A stretch of 64,000 nucleotides of DNA, taken from contig NZ_SELO01000015.1 in assembly GCF_004146235.1 (NCBI RefSeq), forward strand, positions 1-64,000, read 5' to 3'. Both the position numbers and the translations under genes were made by a program. The DNA is from Tropicimonas sp. IMCC6043. Its GTDB lineage: Bacteria > Pseudomonadota > Alphaproteobacteria > Rhodobacterales > Rhodobacteraceae. Below the pieces are notes generated by a model that was given only the letters and a program-made list of their open reading frames with translations, was not told where the DNA came from and did no database searches. Positions 7,959 to 17,056 of this stretch are shown here, one piece after another; positions within the stretch are counted from its first letter, which is position 1; each line of letters begins with the position of its first letter.

Positions 7959-8161
7959 ACGAGTGCCAGGTTGTTGGCGGATTCGCGGCCATCACGGCCA
8001 GATTCTACATCGAAGGTCACCTTCTGACCGTCGTCTATGCGGGTGATGCCGGCGCGCTCAACAGCCGAAATGTGCAGGAAGACATCCTTGCTGCCATGTT
8101 CGGGCTCGATGAATCCGAAGCCCTTTGTGCTGTTGAACCATTTCACGGTGCCATTGGCCAT
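7955..8161 (-). CDS. cspA: Cold-shock protein, CspA family
   Basis: A 68-residue single-stranded nucleic acid binding protein with the OB fold of the CspA family: N-terminal GTVKWFNSTKGFGFIEP (RNP1: KGFGFI), RNP2 as DVFLHISAV, and a C-terminal VTFDVESGRDGRESANNL. Length is typical. A GGAG ribosome binding site lies about ten bases before ATG 8161. It sits inside the presumed accessory region, upstream of a coupled small gene, and is more likely an accessory CspA paralogue than the only one in the genome. cspA is the family symbol; the particular paralogue is undetermined. Confidence 0.92.
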   Translation of the reverse strand: MANGTVKWFNSTKGFGFIEPEHGSKDVFLHISAVERAGITRIDDGQKVTFDVESGRDGRESANNLALV

Positions 8162-8683
8162 TTCCGTGGTCTCCTTGATAATGCTGCCCGCATAATCGCA
8201 GCAGCCCGGCTAAAGTCGATCCAAGTCGATCAACCGAAACCGGGTCAGCGGAAGCAGAATTTCGAAGAGAAGAAACGTGAGCCCCTGTTAAATGTGCGCC
8301 GCCGCGCACTATTGCAAGGATTCTTTTGTTGAGCCCTTCGTCAGTTCACAATCCTTCTGTGCGAACCACCGAAAATGTTCAGCCTTCATCCGGTGCAAGT
8401 GCGGGGTGGCCGAGCACGGTAGAGAGTAGAGTACTGCCGAGAATGACCGTAAGGTAGGCGAATTTTCTGTTCGGCACCATGTCAGCCTCTCGTCCTGGCC
8501 CCCCCTTATCCGTTCATCGTCCGAAGTGAACGAGACCGTCAGCAAGACCTACGCGGCTGAGTAGCGGCGGCACGAACCAGAAAATCGGCGTCGAAACAGG
8601 GGCATTTGTCCCCCATATGTCCCCCAATTCGAGCGGGCATGACAAGTGCACCCGCGAATTCTCACTTAAGTATTTGAAATTCT
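8162..8683. other. Non-coding stretch between cspA and tRNA-Arg
   Basis: I see no gene. The part near 8162 should hold the cspA promoter and 5' leader. The last about 120 bases before the tRNA 3' end (8560-8683) are AT-rich at 8655-8682 and could be the inner edge of an inserted element, since islands often insert at tRNA 3' ends. No second copy of the tRNA 3' end was seen to the left within the window. Confidence 0.4.
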
Positions 8684-8760
8684 TGGCGACCCCACGAGGA
8701 CTCGAACCCCGAACCTGCTGATTAGAAGTCAGCTGCTCTATCCAGTTGAGCTATGGGGCC
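8684..8760 (-). tRNA. tRNA-Arg (anticodon UCU)
   Basis: The minus-strand sequence folds as a 77-base tRNA including an encoded CCA. The acceptor stem is GGCCCCA paired with TGGGGTC (one G-U pair) with discriminator G. The anticodon loop is CTTCTAA, so the anticodon is UCU (Arg, AGA codons). The T arm is GGGGTTCGAGTCCTC. It is transcribed leftward, so its 3' end faces the accessory-looking region 1-8683; tRNA 3' ends are common integrase target sites. Confidence 0.95.
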
Positions 8761-8853
8761 GCCGGAGTGCCCGGTGGCCGGACACAGGCGTTTCATAGCC
8801 GCAATATCGCTGAAAACGAAAGGCGAAACTTGTGGGTGATGCGAGCGGAGCAG

Positions 8854-9951
8854 TCAATATCCCCGAGACCGGGACGCCTCGAAGATCGGATCCCAGATCG
8901 AGCTCAGCGGCGGATGTCTCGGTGTCAGCTCCGGGCCGATCAGCTCGGCATCCCGGCGCAGGCTGGCGGTCTTCCGGGACCCCAGGCCGGGCATGAAAAT
9001 GCGCGGGGCGATCTCGGAGCAGGCAAGCGTGTCGAGTTGCGCGCGGAACTCTGTGTGCGGCGCGATCAGCACGGTGCCCGGGCGCACCGAATTCACGATC
9101 TTGCGCTCCAGTTGCTGCATCAGATCCGGGTCCTTGATCGGCCGGTAGAGATAGATCACGTCAAAATAGTCGTAGGACTCGAAGGCAAGCGCATCGCCCT
9201 CAAGCAGTTCGAGCCGCTCGGGATCGGTTTTCCCGAAGAGCGCGCGCGCCGCCTCCGCATAGTCGGGATCGTATTCCATCCCATAGGCCGCGTCGAAGAA
9301 CTCCAGAGCGGTGAGCACCTTGAACCCGCCGCCACAGCCGACATCGATGAAACGCGTTCCGGTGTGGCGACCCTGCGCCTTCAGGATGCGCCAGGCGGCC
9401 ATGCAGAGCGCCACGAAGTCTGATTGCGGAAGGGCGATGTCGGGGAAGCAGTTGTTCGCAAGGGCGACGGCGCTCTGTTCATTGGGGTTGTGCAGGTGGT
9501 GCAGCCGGTCGAGCATCCGGTCGGCGGCACTGAGGGCCGTGAGGTAGACCGGCCCGGCCGTCGTGTTACCCACCGTGAGCGGGTGGCGGCGCGGCGGGCA
9601 CTGGCGCTGGATCAGCGCGTGGACCTCGTCCCACCGGTTGATCCAGTTTCGCACATGGCCAACCTGCGCCGAAAAAGCGAGCCAGTCTTCCGGCACGATC
9701 CTTCGCTCTTCGCCGCCGATTTCCTGCGGCGCGGCGGATGCGTGATAGGCGGCGTCGAACTGCGTGAAATAGACCCGGAGCGGCACGATCTGCCGGGTGA
9801 TCGCGGTCTCGGCCGCGAAGATCCGTTCCTTGTTCATCTTTCGCGGCCGGGCGAGTTCCCCGGCAATGGTCTGGCATTCCCGGGCAATGCCGTCGGTGAG
9901 GGTCTGAAGGCGAGCCTTCATCTCGTCGAGGCTCGGTTGCCCGGGTGCCAT
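8854..9951 (-). CDS. SAM-dependent methyltransferase, unknown substrate
   Basis: A 365-residue protein from ATG 9951. The C-terminal half is a class I Rossmann methyltransferase domain: motif I FIDVGCGGGFKVLTALE near residue 218, an acidic motif II (GMEYDPDY), and a motif IV-like YFDVIYLYRPIKDP near residue 280. The N-terminal 190 residues are helical and without recognised domain. The IYLYRP motif after the SAM site recalls lysine or small-molecule methyltransferases with an FYNPF-like element, but the substrate is unknown. It stands alone on the minus strand, 96 bases after the next gene. Longer in-frame starts exist but the ATG at 9951 opens the conserved region. Confidence 0.75.
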   Translation of the reverse strand: MAPGQPSLDEMKARLQTLTDGIARECQTIAGELARPRKMNKERIFAAETAITRQIVPLRVYFTQFDAAYHASAAPQEIGGEERRIVPEDWLAFSAQVGHVRNWINRWDEVHALIQRQCPPRRHPLTVGNTTAGPVYLTALSAADRMLDRLHHLHNPNEQSAVALANNCFPDIALPQSDFVALCMAAWRILKAQGRHTGTRFIDVGCGGGFKVLTALEFFDAAYGMEYDPDYAEAARALFGKTDPERLELLEGDALAFESYDYFDVIYLYRPIKDPDLMQQLERKIVNSVRPGTVLIAPHTEFRAQLDTLACSEIAPRIFMPGLGSRKTASLRRDAELIGPELTPRHPPLSSIWDPIFEASRSRGY

Positions 9952-10047
9952 GGTCAATTCTCTGCGTCCTGAGGAATGCACAAATAATGGTGCCAGCCTA
10001 GGCGAAGGCACCGGACCGGTAAACCCGGGAGCGCGTCTGCGAGCGGC

Positions 10048-10980
10048 TCAGTATCCGCGGTCGCGGTCGACCAGGTGCAGGAAAGGAAGGCCGGCCTCGC
10101 CGCGGCGGATATTCTCAACCACCACCTGCGCCGCCGTCTCGGCGCGGGTCGCGGAGGCAATATGCGGGGTCACGGTGACGCGCGGGTGCGTCCAGAACGG
10201 GTGCTCCGGCGGCAGCGGTTCGGTGCGGAAAGTGTCGAGCGTGGCGTGCGCTATCTGCCCGCTGTCGAGTGCTGCGAGCAGGGCGTCGTCGTCGATCAGC
10301 GCGCCGCGTCCGGGGTTGAGCAGGATGGCGCCCGGGTGGAGTTGGTCGAGATGGGCGGCGTTGAGCAGGCTCTCGGTTCCGGGCGTGAGCGGCAGCAGCA
10401 GCACGAGGATCTCGGCGCGTGCCAGCGCCTGTTCGAGCCCGCCGGGATCGGAAAGGCAGGTGACGCCGGCGACCTCGCGGGCACTCCGGCTCCAACCGGT
10501 CACCGGGAAGTTCAGCGCCGCGAGCGCCTGCGCGCAGGCCGCGCCGAGCGCGCCGAGGCCAAGCACCGTCACCGGACGGTGGCGCGCCAGCGGAGGCACT
10601 TTCGGCACCCACCGACCGTCCTGATGGGCCAGAACGTGGTCGATGTCGAGGTGGTGGCGCAGGACGTGGCCGACGACCCATTCGACCATGCCCTCGGTCA
10701 GCCCGCCGTCAACCATTCGTGCCAGAGGCACCTTCAACGTCTCGTTGCCGGTGACGTTCTCCACTCCGGCCCAGAGGTTCAGAACCGCCTTGAGCCGGGT
10801 GTATGGGGTGAAATCCTGAACGTCGGACCCGGGCGAATAGACGATGTAGTCGATCTCCTCCGGCGGGCCGAGATCGGGCGCAAGCTCTGCCGCGATGCCG
10901 GCCTCGGAAAGCCAGTGGAAGAGGTGCCCCTCGTATTTTGGCCAGAGGGCCGGTTCGGCGGCAAAGAGGATCTTCGGCAT
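10048..10980 (-). CDS. ghrA: Glyoxylate/hydroxypyruvate reductase A-like dehydrogenase
   Basis: A 310-residue D-2-hydroxyacid dehydrogenase. The NAD(P)-binding motif is VLGLGALGAACAQAL near residue 141; the catalytic Arg of the NPGRGALIDDDAL motif near residue 224, the Glu of TEPLPPEHPFW and the His of VTPHIAS are all present. GhrA-type enzymes reduce glyoxylate and hydroxypyruvate with NADPH. The start codon overlaps the rodA stop by four bases (ATGA), so it is likely the last gene of the mreD-mrdA-rodA transcript. Substrate is assigned by family resemblance only. Confidence 0.82.
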   Translation of the reverse strand: MPKILFAAEPALWPKYEGHLFHWLSEAGIAAELAPDLGPPEEIDYIVYSPGSDVQDFTPYTRLKAVLNLWAGVENVTGNETLKVPLARMVDGGLTEGMVEWVVGHVLRHHLDIDHVLAHQDGRWVPKVPPLARHRPVTVLGLGALGAACAQALAALNFPVTGWSRSAREVAGVTCLSDPGGLEQALARAEILVLLLPLTPGTESLLNAAHLDQLHPGAILLNPGRGALIDDDALLAALDSGQIAHATLDTFRTEPLPPEHPFWTHPRVTVTPHIASATRAETAAQVVVENIRRGEAGLPFLHLVDRDRGY

Positions 10981-12134
10981 CAGATGTTGCCCCTCGGACG
11001 GTGGACATGGGCCGACTGCACCAGGCCGAAGGCAGCGAGCAGCACCAGCATGGCGGAGCCGCCATAGCTCACGAGCGGCAGCGGCACGCCGACGACCGGC
11101 GCAAGCCCCATCACCATCGACATGTTAACGGCGAAGAAGAGAAAGAAGGTGCCGGCAATGCCGATAGTCAATAGCGAGGCGAAGCGGTCCTTGTTGGACA
11201 TCGCCGAGGCGATGCAGAAGACGATGATGAGCCCGTAAAGCGTCAGCAGCGAGGTGGCGCCGACGAAGCCGAACTCCTCGGCCAATGTGGTGAAGATGAA
11301 GTCGGTGTGTTTCTCGGGCAAGAAGTTCAGGCGCGACTGCGTGCCCTGCATAAAGCCGCGTCCCGCCCAACCGCCCGAGCCGAGGGCGATCTTCGATTGG
11401 GTGATGTGGTAGCCCGCGCCGAGCGGGTCGGATTCGGGGTCGAGGAAGGTGTCGATGCGCCGGAACTGGTAGTCCTTGATGAGCTGCCAGGGCGTGCCGC
11501 GCGATTCCAGGACCGTCGCCACGAGGCCGATTCCGGCGCCGATCACCGCGGCGAAATAGGCCCAGTGGACGCCGGCCGCGAACATCACGATGCCGCCGCC
11601 CGCGACAAGCAGGATGGCGGTGCCGAGATCGGGCTGCTTCAGCACGAGGAAAGTCGGCAGGAGGATGATGATCACCGGTATGATCACCCAGAAAATGCGG
11701 GAGACCTTGCGGATATCGAGCCAGTCATAATAGGCGGCGAGGAACATCACCAGGGTGATCTTGGTGAGCTCCGAAGGCTGGAGCCGCATGAAGCCGAGAT
11801 CGATCCAGCGCTGCGCCCCCATGCCGGTGCTGCCGAAGAGTTCGACCGCGATCAAGAGCAGGATCGATACGCCATAGGCCACCGCGGCCATGTTGCGCCA
11901 GAACCAGATTGGGACCATCGCGATGATGAACATCCCCACCATGCCGAGGGCGAAGCGCTTCATCTGCGGTTCGGCCCAGGGCGTCATCGAGCCGCCGGCG
12001 ACCGAATAGAGCATCAGAAAGCCCATCGAGGAGACCGCCGTCAGCAGGAGGATCAGCCCCCAGTTGAGATAGAGGATCTTCGAGAGGCCCGTCGGGACCG
12101 TCTGGACACGGTATTCGAGATAGGAGACGGGCAT
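10980..12134 (-). CDS. rodA: Peptidoglycan glycosyltransferase RodA
   Basis: A 384-residue SEDS-family membrane protein with about ten hydrophobic segments. RodA polymerises lipid II into glycan strands in the elongation complex with PBP2. Visible family motifs include the conserved aspartate loop region (KQPDLGTAI), the QFRRIDTFLDPESDPLGAGYHITQS segment of the periplasmic loop, and PEKHTDFIFTTLAEEFGF and GVPLPLVSYGGSAML near the end. The ATG at 12134 is the natural start (MPVSYLEY) and lies five bases after the mrdA stop. Order mreD-mrdA-rodA is the standard elongation cluster. Confidence 0.95.
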   Translation of the reverse strand: MPVSYLEYRVQTVPTGLSKILYLNWGLILLLTAVSSMGFLMLYSVAGGSMTPWAEPQMKRFALGMVGMFIIAMVPIWFWRNMAAVAYGVSILLLIAVELFGSTGMGAQRWIDLGFMRLQPSELTKITLVMFLAAYYDWLDIRKVSRIFWVIIPVIIILLPTFLVLKQPDLGTAILLVAGGGIVMFAAGVHWAYFAAVIGAGIGLVATVLESRGTPWQLIKDYQFRRIDTFLDPESDPLGAGYHITQSKIALGSGGWAGRGFMQGTQSRLNFLPEKHTDFIFTTLAEEFGFVGATSLLTLYGLIIVFCIASAMSNKDRFASLLTIGIAGTFFLFFAVNMSMVMGLAPVVGVPLPLVSYGGSAMLVLLAAFGLVQSAHVHRPRGNI

Positions 12135-12138
12135 CGGA

Positions 12139-14058
12139 TCAGGCCCGGTCGCTGCCGTTGGCCGCGCCGTCCCGGCCGCGCAGGGGCATCTCTTCGAAGA
12201 TCTCGGCGATCTTGGGGCGCTCGCCGGCGGGGTAGACCTCGAGCGGCGGAAGCGCGCCCTCGAGGGCTCGGGCAACGATGTCGCGCGCGATCGGCGCCGC
12301 CGCGGAGGAACCGCCGCCGCCATGTTCGACCACGACAGAAACGGCGATGCGCGGGGCGTCGAAGGGTGCGAAGCAGACGAAGAGCGCGTGGTCGCGCTGA
12401 TCCCAGGGGACGTTGTTGTTGTTGACCACGACCGAACGCACCTGACTCGTGCCCGTCTTGCCTGCGAATTTCATCTCGTCAGGCAGCAGGCGCGAACGAT
12501 AGGCGGTGCCTCGGCGCGAGTTGACGACCGAGAACATCGCCTTGCGCACCTGCGACAGCGTGGTGGGCGAGAGGCCGAGCGGGCCGTCGGTCAGGATCGG
12601 CTGCTCGACGGAGTCAATGGACTTGACGAGGCGCGGCAAGATCGCCTTACCGGACGCGATCCGCGCCGTCATAACGCTCAGTTGCAGCGGCGAGGCCAGA
12701 ACGAAGCCCTGGCCGATGGCTGCGTTGAGGCTGTCGCCCACCATCCAGGTTTCCTGACGACGGACCTGTTTCCAGGCCTTGGTCGGCGCCAGCCCTTCGG
12801 CCACCGCCGACATCGGCAGATCGTGCCGGATGCCGATGCCGAGCCTGCGCGCCATTTCCGAGATCTTCTCGATGCCGACGCGCTCGGCCAGCTCGTAATA
12901 ATAGACGTCGCAGGAGCGCATCAGGCTGTCGTGGAGATCGACATAGCCATGCCCGCCGCGTTTCCAGCAATGGAAGCGCCGTGTGCCGAGCGTCTTGTAG
13001 CCGCCGCAATAGATCGTCTCGCCCGCGGTCACCACGCCAGCCTCGTGCGCTGCGAGGGCCGTGACCATCTTGAAAGTCGAACCGGGCGGATAGGTCCCCT
13101 GCACACTCTTGTCAGCGAGCGGGCGGTGATCGTCCTCGGTCAGGGCCTTGTAGTCATTCACCGAGATCCCTCGCACGAAGAGGTTGGGATCGAACGCGGG
13201 TGCAGAGGCGATGGCCAGCAGGTCGCCGTTGCGAATATCCATCACCACCGCCGCCGCGCTCTCGTCGCCGAGCCGTGCATTGACGAAATTCTGCAGTCCG
13301 GTGTCGATGGTCAGTTGCAGGTCGGCGCCCTTCTGGCCCTCCTGGCGGGACAGCTCCCGCATGACGCGGCCGCCGGCATTGACCTCGATCCGCTTGGTGC
13401 CCGCCTTGCCGCGCAGCACATCCTCACGCTTTGCCTCCAGGCCGATCTTGCCGATCTGGAATTTCGGGATCTGAAGCAGCGGGTCCGGATCCTCGAGCTT
13501 GGAGAGATCGTAATCCGAAACCGGCCCGACATACCCCACGACATGGGCGAAATCTCCGCCGAGAGGGTAATGCCGCGTCAGCCCGACTTCCGGGGTCACG
13601 CCGGGCAGGGCCGGAGCATTGACGGCCACTTCCGCCACGTCCTCCCAGCCGAGCTGGTCGACGATGGTGACCGGGACGAAGGGGCTGCGGCGGCGAACTT
13701 CGCGCAGCGCGCGTTCCGCGTCATCGTCGGAGATCGGCACCAGTCGCCGAAGCTTGGCAAAGGTCTGTTCGAGGTCGTCGACATCTTCGCGCACGATGAC
13801 GATGCGATAATTCGGGGTGTTCTCGGCGATCGGCTGGCCGTTTCGGTCGAAGATCAGCCCGCGCGCCGGCGGGATGAGCCGGATATTGATCCGGTTTTCT
13901 TCGGCCAGAAGGCGGAATTCCTCAGCCTGGTCGACCTGCATGTAGCGCATCCGTCCGGCGAGCACGCCCATGAAGCCCACCATCGCACTGCCGAGGACCA
14001 GGCCGCGGCGGGTGATCCGGCGGGCGCTTTCCTCGGTATCCTTAGGTGGTCGTCTCAC
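12139..14058 (-). CDS. mrdA: Penicillin-binding protein 2 (elongation transpeptidase)
   Basis: A 639-residue class B penicillin-binding protein with a cytoplasmic N-terminus, one membrane anchor (residues about 18-38), a dimerisation/pedestal part (65-250) and a transpeptidase domain. The active-site Ser is S327 in STFK; the second motif is SCD (382-384), as usual in PBP2; KTG lies at 534-536. It crosslinks the glycan made by RodA for lateral wall growth. The start overlaps the mreD stop (14055-14058) and the stop is just before rodA, so the three are co-translated. Confidence 0.95.
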   Translation of the reverse strand: MRRPPKDTEESARRITRRGLVLGSAMVGFMGVLAGRMRYMQVDQAEEFRLLAEENRINIRLIPPARGLIFDRNGQPIAENTPNYRIVIVREDVDDLEQTFAKLRRLVPISDDDAERALREVRRRSPFVPVTIVDQLGWEDVAEVAVNAPALPGVTPEVGLTRHYPLGGDFAHVVGYVGPVSDYDLSKLEDPDPLLQIPKFQIGKIGLEAKREDVLRGKAGTKRIEVNAGGRVMRELSRQEGQKGADLQLTIDTGLQNFVNARLGDESAAAVVMDIRNGDLLAIASAPAFDPNLFVRGISVNDYKALTEDDHRPLADKSVQGTYPPGSTFKMVTALAAHEAGVVTAGETIYCGGYKTLGTRRFHCWKRGGHGYVDLHDSLMRSCDVYYYELAERVGIEKISEMARRLGIGIRHDLPMSAVAEGLAPTKAWKQVRRQETWMVGDSLNAAIGQGFVLASPLQLSVMTARIASGKAILPRLVKSIDSVEQPILTDGPLGLSPTTLSQVRKAMFSVVNSRRGTAYRSRLLPDEMKFAGKTGTSQVRSVVVNNNNVPWDQRDHALFVCFAPFDAPRIAVSVVVEHGGGGSSAAAPIARDIVARALEGALPPLEVYPAGERPKIAEIFEEMPLRGRDGAANGSDRA

Positions 14059-14594
14059 AGGCGTTTCCCCAGTGCATCGGCTTCATTCGGGCGGGCGGCG
14101 CGGACGCCAAACGCATAATGCGACAGGAGCACGGCAAAGGGATAGGCCAGTGCCGTAAAAAGTGATCGCAGCAGCGCCGATCCGAGCGGCGGAGGGTCGG
14201 CCGCGACAAGGACCAGCGCGATCTGGTTGGCGCCGGCGACGGCGAGGATCACCGCCGTTACCGTCGCCCATTCGATCGGGAAGGGCAGGGCGCGCGACAG
14301 GTCCCGCCGCGAACGCAGGAACTCCGCAGCCACCACCATCAGCGCCGCGCCGAGGCCCGGCGGGCGCTGCAACAACAGGTCGAGGAAAAGAAAGAGCACG
14401 GCGATGAGCGGGACGGGCACGTAGGCCGGGCGGCGCAGCACCCAGGCAAAGGTCAACGCGATGGCGAGGTCGGGGCCGGGCAGGCCGCCGGCCGCGCCGC
14501 CGAGCGGCAGAAGCTGGAAAAAGGCGACGAGCAGGATAAGCGCGACGAAGAGCAGCCGGTGGCCCCAGGTGCGGGCGGTAATCGGGTCAATCAT
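14055..14594 (-). CDS. mreD: Rod shape-determining protein MreD
   Basis: A 179-residue inner-membrane protein with about five hydrophobic segments and a conserved DLAIALTFAWVLRRP / LFLDLLLQRPPGLGA core characteristic of MreD. It is part of the elongasome membrane complex. Position immediately before mrdA, with a four-base overlap, supports the call. Normally mreB and mreC precede it; here the upstream 488 bases (14595-15082) have no recognisable gene and the next gene is an aminotransferase. Confidence 0.88.
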   Translation of the reverse strand: MIDPITARTWGHRLLFVALILLVAFFQLLPLGGAAGGLPGPDLAIALTFAWVLRRPAYVPVPLIAVLFLFLDLLLQRPPGLGAALMVVAAEFLRSRRDLSRALPFPIEWATVTAVILAVAGANQIALVLVAADPPPLGSALLRSLFTALAYPFAVLLSHYAFGVRAARPNEADALGKRL

Positions 14595-15082
14595 CAGCGG
14601 TACCGGGCGACGGGCGTTTTCCAGGAGACTGATAGCGGCAGGATATCACAGACGCTTTACGGATGGCTCCGCGAAGTCGCGCGTGGACCAGGCCACGGCC
14701 GGCGTCCCGTCTGCTACAGGCGTTTGCCAAAAGGATCGTCTCCGTTGGGGACCATTGTCGAGCGCGGCCGGCGCAACATGGTCCGCATTGCTGATTCGAT
14801 GTACCGGCCGCAAAAATCGCTTCCTGCGTCGCCGTCCGTGCCGGGGCGGGAAGAACGCGCTTTCAGCAAGATGTTCGGCCCGCAATCGACCTAGGGAAAT
14901 TCAAGCTTCGCGGCAAGGCCGTCGCTGGCCGGATCGAGCAATATCCCGCCGAAGGATGGAGCTCTTCGCAGAGCCGTGTGCCGGCGCCGGCCGGCTCCGT
15001 CGACTACGGGGTTGCCGATCCGAGTTGGGCGCCCCCAGCGTCGGGTTCGGATCAGCGGTAACCTTCCGGTCGGGCGTCGGGC
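14595..15082. other. 488-base gap where mreC would be expected
   Basis: Between mreD and the aminotransferase no coding frame looks real on either strand. Translated minus-strand frames show no MreC-like periplasmic domain or membrane anchor. The promoter for mreD-mrdA-rodA-ghrA must lie here; I see no strong sigma-70 match. Confidence 0.5.
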
Positions 15083-16198
15083 CTACATGCGGTCCGGGAT
15101 GGCGTTGGCAAGGGCCGCAGGCAGCCTCTCTGCGAGGATATCCAGTTCTGACTCCGGGGCGCAGGAGATGCGGATGCATCGGTCCTCGGGCGCCACGAAA
15201 GGCATGCGGACGAAGATGTCGAGATCCGTCAACGCCTTTAGCACAGCGCGCGCCCGGGCGCCGTCGCCGCCGCAGTCCACGGTAACGAAATTCGTCGCCG
15301 ACGGCAGCGGCGCGAGGCCGTTTGCCCGGGCGATCGCGGCGATTCGGTCCCGGGCAACGACCACACGGGCGATCGTCCCGGCGAGATACGCCGGGTCGGC
15401 GAGGCTCGCGAGCGCCGCCGCCTGGCTGACGCGCGACATTCCGAAATGGTTGCGCACCTTGTTGAAGGCACGGATCAGGTCGGGATGGCCGATCGCATAG
15501 CCCACCCGCATGCCGGCAAGCCCGTGCGCCTTCGAGAAGGTTCGCATGCGGATGACGCGCGGGTCGGAGATGTCGATGAGCGGCGCGGTGCCCTCGGGGG
15601 CAAATTCGACATAGGCCTCGTCGAGCAACAGGATACAGCCATCCGGCACGGACTGGATGGTCTCCGCAAGGGTCGCCGCATCGTGCCAGCTTCCCATCGG
15701 GTTGTCGGGATTGGCGAGGTAGATGATCCGGGCATCGACCTCGGCGGCGCGCGCAGTCAGCGCGCGCGTGTCTTCGTGATCGTCGCGGAAGGGGACCTTG
15801 TGGATCGTGCCGCCGAACCCCGCGACATGGTAGTTGAAGGTCGGGTAGGCGCCATCCGAGGTGACGACCGCGTCGCCCGGCCCGACCAGCAACCGGACGA
15901 GATATCCGAGCAACCCGTCGATCCCTTCGCCGACCAGAACCGCCTCGGCCGGCAGGTCGAGATGAGCGGCGAGCGCGCGGGTCAGGTCGTGGCTCTCCGG
16001 ATCCCCATACATCCAGGCGTCGGGGCCGGCCCTGGCGATGGCCTCGACGACGGAGGGAGCGGGGCCAAAGCCCGATTCGTTCGCGCCGATCCGCGCGGCG
16101 AAGCGGCGGCCACGGGCGCGCTCCTGCGCCTCCGGTCCGACGAAGGGCACGCTGGCGGGCAGCGACGTGGCGAGCGGGGTGAAACGGGGGCCTCTCAT
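15083..16198 (-). CDS. PLP-dependent aminotransferase (HisC-like)
   Basis: A 371-residue fold-type I aminotransferase of the histidinol-phosphate aminotransferase group. Key motifs: IGANESGFGPAPSV near residue 38, GEGIDGLLGYLVR, YLANPDNPMGSWHD (Asn and Pro of the PLP site), LLDEAYVEFAPEG (PLP Asp and Tyr), and FSKAHGLAGMRVGYAIG with the Schiff-base Lys. The C-terminal RMPFVAPEDRCIRIS holds the substrate carboxylate Arg. Whether it acts in histidine, aromatic amino acid or another pathway cannot be told. ATG 16198 chosen because the conserved domain begins directly after; the frame is open far upstream but without coding similarity. Confidence 0.85.
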   Translation of the reverse strand: MRGPRFTPLATSLPASVPFVGPEAQERARGRRFAARIGANESGFGPAPSVVEAIARAGPDAWMYGDPESHDLTRALAAHLDLPAEAVLVGEGIDGLLGYLVRLLVGPGDAVVTSDGAYPTFNYHVAGFGGTIHKVPFRDDHEDTRALTARAAEVDARIIYLANPDNPMGSWHDAATLAETIQSVPDGCILLLDEAYVEFAPEGTAPLIDISDPRVIRMRTFSKAHGLAGMRVGYAIGHPDLIRAFNKVRNHFGMSRVSQAAALASLADPAYLAGTIARVVVARDRIAAIARANGLAPLPSATNFVTVDCGGDGARARAVLKALTDLDIFVRMPFVAPEDRCIRISCAPESELDILAERLPAALANAIPDRM

Positions 16199-16300
16199 GG
16201 TGCCGGAGAGTGGCGCAAGCGCCGGGCGACGGCAAGGCTTGCAGCGCCGGCCCGTGCGGTCCAGTCTGGCGCGGCCAACGCGCCCGGAGGGAGGTCCCGC

Positions 16301-17056
16301 ATGCCCGAGCCGAATTTTTTGGAGACGCCTCAGGGGCGTCGCCTCGCATATCACAAGAGCGATGGGACGGGCCCGGAGATTGTCTTCTGTCACGGACTTC
16401 GTTCGGACATGGAAGGCACGAAGGTGCTCTTTCTTGAGGATTGGGCGCGGGCGCGCGGTCTCGGTTTCCTGCGCTTCGACTGCTCCGGCCACGGGCAGAG
16501 TTCGGGCCGGTTCGAGGAGGGGTGCATCGGTGATTGGGCAGAGGATGCCGCCGCGGCCCTGACCTCGCTGACGACCGGCCGGGTCGTGCTTGTCGGCTCT
16601 TCGATGGGAGGCTGGCTGTCGCTGCTGCTCGCGCGAGACATGCCCGATCGGCTGGCGGGTCTTGTCACCATCGCGGCGGCACCGGACTTCACCGAGGACG
16701 GATTCTGGACCGGATTCTCGGAGGCGCAACGTGCGGAGGTTCTGGAACACGGGAGTACCTCCCTTCCATCCGACTACGGCGAGCCGCTCGTCGTTACCCG
16801 CAAGTTGATCGAGGACGGGCGGCAGCGACTGGTGCTGCGCAGCCCGCTCGCGCTGTCGTTCCCGGTGCGCTTCCTGCAAGGCACGGCGGATGCGGATGTG
16901 GACATGACGGTCGCGCTCCGCCTGCTGGCGCATGTGACGGGCGAAGACATCCGCCTCACGCTCGCCAAGGGCGCTGATCACCGCTTCTCGGAACTCGCCG
17001 AACTCGAACTGATCGCGGCGTCGGTCTCCGAGGTGATCGAACGGACGGCGGCGTGA
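16301..17056 (+). CDS. Alpha/beta hydrolase (ABHD10-like esterase)
   Basis: A 251-residue alpha/beta hydrolase with nucleophile elbow VGSSMGGW (Ser near residue 99), an Asp in LQGTADADVD and a C-terminal His in GADHRFSE. The HGLRSDMEGTK segment after strand 3 is the oxyanion region and resembles the ABHD10 thioesterase/esterase group. A strong GGAGGGAGG ribosome binding site precedes ATG 16301. The last four bases overlap the next hydrolase gene (GTG start 17053), so the two are coupled. Substrate unknown. Confidence 0.85.
   Translation: MPEPNFLETPQGRRLAYHKSDGTGPEIVFCHGLRSDMEGTKVLFLEDWARARGLGFLRFDCSGHGQSSGRFEEGCIGDWAEDAAAALTSLTTGRVVLVGSSMGGWLSLLLARDMPDRLAGLVTIAAAPDFTEDGFWTGFSEAQRAEVLEHGSTSLPSDYGEPLVVTRKLIEDGRQRLVLRSPLALSFPVRFLQGTADADVDMTVALRLLAHVTGEDIRLTLAKGADHRFSELAELELIAASVSEVIERTAA

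Noticed and set aside
8309-8545. Small minus-strand frame between cspA and the tRNA
   Set aside because: No ribosome binding site and no coding character.
1-8683. Direct repeat of the tRNA 3' end (att site)
   Set aside because: Looked for a second copy of the tRNA 3' end left of the gene; none was found by eye, so no att pair is claimed.
11307-12425. Plus-strand open frame across rodA
   Set aside because: Antisense to rodA and mrdA; charged composition with no domain.
12322-14118. Long plus-strand open frame of about 600 codons
   Set aside because: It is antisense to mrdA and lies entirely within it; no motifs or start site. High GC leaves such frames open.
15446-17056. Start of the first alpha/beta hydrolase placed far upstream at 15446
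   Set aside because: The extra 285 codons run antisense to the aminotransferase; the GGAGG-preceded ATG at 16301 begins the real protein.
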